From Entophlyctis helioformis (taxonomy: Eukaryota; Chytridiomycota; Chytridiomycetes; Chytridiales; Chytriomycetaceae): a stretch of DNA of 24,404 nt. Positions 19,209 to 24,404 of the stretch are shown here, in pieces. The DNA is taken from positions 1 to 24,404 of the forward strand of contig JAHLKH010000284.1 of assembly GCA_025526915.1 (NCBI GenBank), given 5' to 3'. How positions within the stretch are numbered: position 1 is the stretch's first letter; each line of letters begins with the position of its first letter. Made by a program: the position numbers and the translations under genes. The notes under the pieces are model-generated. The model did not search any database and was not told the DNA's origin. It saw only the letters and a program-made list of their open reading frames with translations.

Positions 19209-22200
19209 TCACCTTGCACCATTGTTTGAACAATGATGTGAGAAGTGACCCGTTAGGTCGATCGGGAGGTGCCCCGATTCAAAGAGTTGGTAGTCAAACA
19301 AGTCACTGTGTGGGATGCAGGTCAAGTGACTTGAGGGCAGGCTGTCTGCGTGCTGGTCGCAGCTGGACGACGGATGGTCCGTGTCTTGAACGCTGCTGTA
19401 CAGCACGTCTTGAACGCCACAGGACGGCAGGCTGATCTGGTCCCATGAGGCCACATGCGACTTGAAGTGTTTCCGCGTTTGAGGCTGTGGGACAACAGAC
19501 GGAGCATCTCGTGCACGCAGCTTGATGGCAGTATGCATTCTTGCGATGCTTTTGAGGTGCTCTGGCGTGGCTGGATTGCTGTCAGGTTTTGTGTGTGTCA
19601 AGTAGAGCGGCCGGTGTCCAAAGAGCAGATGCCACAGCGCGACCATCCCGATGTTTGTGGCTCCAAGCACATCGCGGTGGTAGACAGTCTTGCATGGTAT
19701 GCACTCGTAGCGTCGCAGGTTGGTGCGGTTCTTGTCTGGGATCCGCTGCTTGCACTGCGGGCACATCTGGCTGGTCAGGTTCTCATTGCAGCGGTAGATC
19801 TGTGTGTGTGTGTGTGCATGATCGTGTGGTCAGTTGGTGCACAGATGGATGGATGGATGGATGGACAGCGTGGCATCAGACGCACATAGGCATATCCAGA
19901 CGACCGCAGATGCCTGATGAGAAACTTCTCAAACACAGCGTGCCGGCCACCTTGGCCTGTAAAGTCAATGCCAAATGCCCACACAACGGGAATGTTGTCC
20001 TCTGTCGACTTTGTTCGGTCGACAGGGAGGCCTTGAGATGCAGCAGATGCGCGCTTTCCAGTGGTCGATCCTGCCAGCTTCATGATGCCCTCAAGAGCGT
20101 TTCCGCGAATAGACGTGCTGTTGCTGCGCTTGGTGAACCGCTTGGCCTTGACCTTCTGTGGAATGCCATGTCATGCCATGCCATGCCATCCAGTGCGATC
20201 AGCAGGCGATCAAGCAGCATGGCGGCTGTGTCAATGGGCATACAGAAACAGAGAAAACGTACCCGTGCATTCAGGAATGGCGAGCAGTACGCATGGCAGC
20301 GCAGATCCCAAAAGGCTCTCTCGCCAGGCTTGACGTTTGGATCAGCATGCTTTGCTGTCTTGAATGCAATGGCCGCCTGGATGTCGGCTGCCTTGGCATA
20401 TCGATTGTTGAGCCTGGCACAGGAGGCAGGCACTGTGAGTTGATCTGGTCAAGAGTGCGCGTGGCAGAGTCATTGCATGCATACCACCGCTGAAAGATGC
20501 CCTCAGCATGTGCCATGCCAGAGGAGAGCACGTAGTTGGACTCAAGCTTATACGAAAAGTCTCTGAGATCAACCAAGATGCTGGACGCGCCATACAGGTA
20601 CCGCTTGCCCCAATCAAAGCTGACAACACGAACAGACTGGTAGCCTTGGTCAGTGAACAGATTGTTGGCGTTGATGATGTTGCGCAGTCGCTGCGAGGCG
20701 TAAAAGTTGCGCTGGGCCTGTCGTGCCATGACATGAGTGAGGAATGTGCAGTGCATGTGCACCAATGCGCGAGGTTGGCATGCAAGTGGCTTACAGGATT
20801 GGGCGTGTATGGCTTGGCGGCTGACGGGTTGGCTGGATTGGCGGCTGTGGATGGCATGTCAGTCGGTGTGGACAACAAGTGTGCGTCTGGATTGGCACAG
20901 CAACTCACATGTGACGTCCATGTGATCATGAGCATCACCAGCAAGACTGAGTTGCTGGGCTGAAGACGCCGCGTTGGGACCTGCAGATCAAGGCGGATGT
21001 CAGAACCAATGTGTGCACCATCGCATTCAAGCACGCCACATACTGCGAGGCGACTCTGGACGGTCTGTGCGAAAGTCCAGAGTCAGCTGAGAGACGCTGT
21101 ATCCATCGGTCTTGATGCTGCCTAGTCTGACAGCCTTGGTTGGTCGCGCTGGGGGCAGGGCTTTGATCGCAGCCTGGATGTAATCCTCGCGCACCTTGCC
21201 AACCAGAAGGAGTCTCTTGGCCTCAAGAGTCGCATCGGCAATGGCGTCTGCTCTGGCCTTGGCAGCCGCGTCCATCTGGACCTTAGCGTCTGCAGGCGTC
21301 TGGAAGCGTCGTGTATCCGAGGCGAGTCCGGGGAGGAGAATGTCGAGAACGCAATCCTCGCGGCTTGAGCTGAAAGCGGCTTGTATGTCCTTGTTGGATG
21401 ACGCAAGAGTCAAGGCTTGCGAGCCAGGCTCTTTGAGAAGAGTGATTTGTAAGTATCAAATCATGTAAGCATGGCATAACCAAGTGCGACCTACTGCTGA
21501 TCACAGCCAAGAGACGCTTTTGCAAAGCCTGCAATGCCGCGTTGTTCTTGGTTGGCTTGCGATCCTTTGGGTTCCCTATCACCGACCAAAACAGAATGGT
21601 CTCGGTGATATGGACAAACGGGTCCCGATTCGCCGCCTCAGGGCATAACTTGATCACTGTTTCGCCGGCCAGCTTGCGCAGCCGGTAGAACTTGCCTATT
21701 TCCGACAGCGACTTGTTGAGCAAGATCGCCGCAAGCCTGACCAGCTGTTGGGGGATCCCAGCAATGGCTATGCCCTCCGTGTCTGAAGGTGTGCTGGATG
21801 CCGCGTCTGTGGTGGCCTCGTCCCTCTCGCCACATGGCTTCTTGGTCGCGGTGCAATCGGTGGGCGACGAAGAGCTAGACAGGGCCCTCTTGCGACCTGT
21901 TGCAGAAGGTGCAGCATCCAGAGTGGCTTGTGGTGCAGCGTCAAGATCGGCCAGCGATGGGGCATCCTTGGCGCCAGTGGCATGGCGTCCTCAGCGACCT
22001 GTGGTGTGGCATCCTTGGCGGCCAGTGGCGTGGCATCCTCAATGGCTTTGGTCATGGCCGCGACTGATGCCACGACCTCCTCCTTTGATGCGCCGGGCAT
22101 CAGCTGGTGGGCAGCAGCAAGCACAAGCATCGACTGGTTTGAGATGACATGCACTGCCAGCATGGTGCAGATATCTCGGGCCAAGTAGCTGTAGATGTCA

Positions 22201-24404
22201 TTGGCCGCTTTCCCACACAGACCAACAGCCAGCTTGCATGGCAGGACTGCCTTGTCCAAATCTGTCTGGATCGCGCTTGTCTGGATCGCGTCCATCTTGT
22301 CAGCATCCATCATATCCATGCCCATCATGTCAGCATCAGCCATGTCTGCACGCACCTTGCCTGCATTGGCGTGCACCATGCGCCGCGTCCAGTTACGGTG
22401 AACAATCAGTTGCATGACGGTGACCAGCCATGCGTTGGTGGTGTCCATATATGATCGCGGCTTTGCCATGCGACCATTGCCAACAATCGTGACAATGTGG
22501 CGTAGGAGACATGCCACAGACATCTCGCCACCGGATCTGCTGCTGGTCAGTGCTGTGAGGAGTTGATTGGCAGTTGGAATGACTGCTGCTGCTTCTGCTT
22601 CTGCTTGCTGCTCGTGCTGCTCATGCTGCTCGTCATCCTCGTGATCCTCATGCTGCTTGTCGTCCTCGTGATCCTCATGATCGTCATCGTCCTCGTGGTC
22701 ATCATGATCATCATCATCCTCGTGGTCGCGATCATCCTCATGGCTGTCAGGACCGTCAGGGTCATTGGGGCCATTGGGCTGCTTGGGCTTCTTGACGTGT
22801 CCGAGCGAGCAGAGCTCAAGCACTGTGTCCTTTGGGAGAATCACAGAATCCCCATAGAAAGGGATTTTGCCCTTGCGACCATGTGGACCAACGCCGTACA
22901 TAAACCGGACCATGGTGTCCTTTTCCAGCACACAGTATCCTGCCAAGAGCGCAGCCTCCGTCTTGCGGTCAAGTTTCTCGCGATCAAGAAAGCAGTAGTT
23001 GGTCTTTCCATCACGGGTCCACTTGAAAACGCGATAATCGAGAGGCAGCGGCTCATCTGACTCAAGCTTGAGCAGTACTTCAAGAACAGCGCCAAGCATC
23101 ACAATCCCGACATGCCGAGCGCCGACGATGAACGTGTAAACCTTGGAAATGCAGGCTAGGACAACCATGGCGATGGTTTGCTCTGCTGAAAGTGGTTTGG
23201 CTGGAGGGCCCAACAACTTTGCGCTTGCTGGATTGTCTGAAACCATCTCCTGCACACCTGTCAGCACACACAAAGCCGAGCATGCAGAGCAGCATGGCGA
23301 TCAACTCCCATACCTTCAGATCCACGATCATATTGGGGCGATGTTGCTGCGTGTTTGTCTGAGCCTTTGGTGCTTTGGGATGCTGCTGTGCCTCCTGCTC
23401 GCGCTCGTGCTCGTCCTTCTCCTTGTCTTTCTCCGTGCCCTCCTCTGTTGGTGCTTTGAAATTGGCGGCTGCAGGAAGAGTCTGGCAGGCCCCTTGTTTG
23501 TAGTCGCCCATCCGACAAGCTCATTGTGCAAGGTGCGTCTTGCATGAAATGCGTATCTGCCAGCAGAATGCATGTCAGCAAGCACAATCAAGGCACGCGA
23601 CATGCCATATGCCACTTACGCCCGTGTCTCATCCTCAGATTGAGCCTGGCGGGCTTGCTTGCTTGCATCCTTCTTGAGCTCCTTGATGATCTCATCTGCC
23701 TTGGCCTTCTCTGCACGCTCTTCTCGCTCCTTCTTGAATACAGCCTGTCTGGCCAGTGTGACAAGGTATGGCTCCTGCCGTGTTTGGATGCAATCTTAGG
23801 CGTGCATTCTGAATATGCACAAGATGCTCATGATCACAAGCCTGCAGTTCAACTCACGGTTGTCTTTGTGTCTTGAAGCACATCAATGTAGAGGATCTTG
23901 TCGCGATCTGTGCCATCAGCTGCAGCTGGAGATGGCAGCAGCATCTTTGGCGCTTTTGGTGGCTTGCCGACCTGTCAAGTCAAAGCATGAGCAGGTGCAT
24001 CAAGCCGCCACATGCAAACAGAGCATAGAAATGCAAAGACGCACTGGAGCCCTGTCAATGATCAGTTTCAGCGTGTCTGTGGCTTGTTGATACTGCTCAG
24101 AAAGTGCCAGCGGCTTGAAGTCGTCCGGGCTGTGTTTCTTTTGGCATTCCAAGAGATTCAGCGTATCTATGGCCTGTTTGCAAATGGCAGCGACAGCCTT
24201 TCGAGTCGCGATCCGTGTGCTCTTTCTGCGGTGCTGTTTAGCCTTGCGGTTGCCTGCCAGAAGAATGCCGTGATTGATTGTGAATACACAAGGTCGCACT
24301 GTGCCAAACAAATGCAGAGCGAACCTGGCTTCCTTGACCGCCTGAATGGTGCACATGCGATGCCTGGATACCTCTTGAGCCGTTCCTGCAGTCTCAGGAT
24401 CACC
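19209..24404 (-). CDS. Fanzor: eukaryotic TnpB-like putative RNA-guided nuclease (5' partial, with frame break)
   Basis: Exons (minus): edge-24045, 23971-23858, 23774-23620, a segment ending 23314, 23249-21495, 21430-21044, 20980-20909, 20844-20795, 20717-20485, 20413-20263, 20155-19886 and 19799-19209. Fanzors are OMEGA relatives of transposon TnpB that cut DNA using a guide RNA. Evidence: RuvC-I VVSFDWGKRYL (Asp at 20615-20613); DLRDFSYKLESNYVLSSG; a GQGGRHAVFEKFLIRHL stretch before the zinc ribbon; NENLTSQMCPQCKQR then YECIPCK (four-Cys zinc ribbon); and YHRDVLGATNIG (RuvC-III Asp at 19673-19671). The Glu in NENLTS (19784-19782) may be the RuvC-II catalytic residue, as in Fanzors with a rearranged site; this is inferred. 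Exons from 23249 to the end join in frame except for one missing base in a repeat at 21967-21989. The junction into 23314 is unresolved. A C-terminal tail of about 150 residues follows the core. The frame is open to the right edge, so the start is outside or is ATG 23511. Confidence 0.88.
19299..19333. repeat. 9-bp perfect inverted repeat, 17-nt loop
   Basis: CAAGTCACT (19299-19307) and AGTGACTTG (19325-19333) are exact reverse complements. They form the strongest hairpin in the Fanzor 3' end. Confidence 0.85.
19383..19417. repeat. 11-bp direct repeat flanking a 12-bp palindrome
   Basis: GTCTTGAACGC occurs at 19383-19393 and again at 19407-19417, with the perfect palindrome TGCTGTACAGCA (19394-19405) between them. 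It lies within the coding tail of the Fanzor last exon. Confidence 0.85.
19800..19885 (-). other. Fanzor intron with (GT)n and (GGAT)n repeats
   Basis: GT-AG intron (donor GTGCGT, acceptor CACACAG) that joins GYAY to IYRCNENLTS. It holds a short GT array (19800-19814) and about five GGAT units (19843-19864). Both repeat types also occur in introns of the host genes here. Confidence 0.85.
20165..20188. repeat. (CATGC)n pentamer repeat in Fanzor intron
   Basis: Three to four tandem ATGCC/CATGC pentamers inside intron 20156-20262, of the same kind as the repeat in RhoGAP intron 3 (16256-16278). Confidence 0.8.
21967..22037 (-). repeat. 24-bp tandem repeat, third copy one base short
   Basis: On the plus strand the copies are 22014-22037 (24 bp), 21990-22013 (24 bp) and 21967-21989 (23 bp). 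The last lacks one G of the GGCGGCC seen in the first. On the coding strand the unit reads as an eight-codon Asp-Ala-Thr-Pro-Leu-Ala-Ala-Lys repeat. The missing base shifts the Fanzor frame; past it, the shifted frame runs on cleanly to the conserved downstream exons. Confidence 0.85.
22595..22755 (-). repeat. His/Asp/Glu-rich low-complexity insertion in the Fanzor gene
   Basis: Imperfect repeats of CTCATG/TCGTCC-type units encode about 55 residues made almost only of His, Glu, Asp and Gln (HEDD, DHED, EHEQ patterns). The stretch lies in the N-terminal half, well ahead of the RuvC core. Confidence 0.9.
23620..24404 (-). other. N-terminal exons of the Fanzor gene or of a separate upstream gene
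   Basis: Three segments (edge-24045, 23971-23858, 23774-23620) join in one frame across two clean introns (73 and 83 bp). They code for a basic protein with a lysine/glutamate-rich helical end (FKKEREERAEKAKADEII). No domain is recognised. The next junction does not enter the downstream Fanzor frame without a shift, and an ATG (23511) opens that frame. These exons may therefore be the Fanzor N-terminus behind a break, or a different gene. The same strand and tight spacing favour one locus. Confidence 0.5.

Larger units (their letters stand above)
19215..19420 (-). ncRNA. Candidate guide-RNA (fRNA) region at the 3' end of the Fanzor gene
   Basis: The last ~200 bp of the Fanzor frame carry a dense set of short inverted repeats: CATTGTT/AACAATG (19220-19235), ATCGGG/CCCGAT (19261-19278), CAAGTCACT/AGTGACTTG with a 17-nt loop (19299-19333), CTGCG/CGCAG (about 19349-19365) and the perfect palindrome TGCTGTACAGCA (19394-19405), which sits between two copies of GTCTTGAACGC. 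In TnpB loci the guide RNA overlaps the 3' end of the gene, and Fanzor RNAs map to the matching side. The protein coded here has no recognisable motif. The hairpins are seen; the guide-RNA role is inferred. Confidence 0.4.

Noticed and set aside
20413..20435. A 20-nt intron in the Fanzor gene (GTGCCTGCC...GCCAG)
   Set aside because: It would also keep the frame, but a normal 71-nt intron with a GTATGC donor (20414-20484) uses the same acceptor, restores a good junction (FQRW to LNNRY) and matches the other intron sizes.

Overview
The window is eukaryotic nuclear DNA, most likely from a fungus and probably an early-diverging (zoosporic) one. Reasons: GC-rich, close-packed genes with many short GT-AG introns (about 60-230 bp); a PX-plus-SNARE protein of the fungal Vam7 type; a PMR1-type Golgi Ca2+/Mn2+ pump; an SH3-WW-PH-RhoGAP protein; and a Fanzor nuclease, a family known from chytrids among others. 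The species cannot be named from the sequence.

Layout. (1) 1-5601, minus strand: a LINE-type retrotransposon. ORF1 is a coiled-coil protein and ORF2 an APE endonuclease plus reverse transcriptase that runs off the left edge; the two ORFs overlap as ATGAATAA. (2) 5602-6222: no gene seen, probably including the LINE 5' leader. (3) 6223-7283, minus: a TMEM19/DUF92 membrane protein with three exons, one intron apparently GC-AG. (4) 7430-8812, minus, intronless: a Vam7-like SNARE. (5) 8813-9293: divergent promoter region with purine and pyrimidine tracts. (6) 9294-13701, plus, 11 exons: PMR1-type P-type ATPase. (7) 13883-17568, minus, 12 exons: SH3-WW-PH-RhoGAP protein. (8) 17765-19048, plus, two exons: TFIID subunit TAF8. 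(9) 19209 to the right edge, minus, at least 12 exons: a Fanzor (eukaryotic TnpB relative, putative RNA-guided nuclease).

The host genes are ordinary housekeeping functions (vacuolar or Golgi membrane traffic and ion supply, Rho signalling, transcription initiation) and share short divergent promoters (Vam7/PMR1 and RhoGAP/TAF8). The two accessory elements flank them.

The most interesting locus is the Fanzor gene. It keeps the RuvC-I aspartate, the TS-x(2)-CPxC zinc ribbon and the RuvC-III RD motif. It has host-like introns, a His/Asp/Glu-rich insertion, and at least one frame break inside a 24-bp tandem repeat. Its last exon holds a cluster of hairpins and a perfect 12-bp palindrome, where a guide RNA overlapping the 3' end of the gene would be expected. 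All exon models come from hand translation and splice-site reading; there was no transcript or database support.
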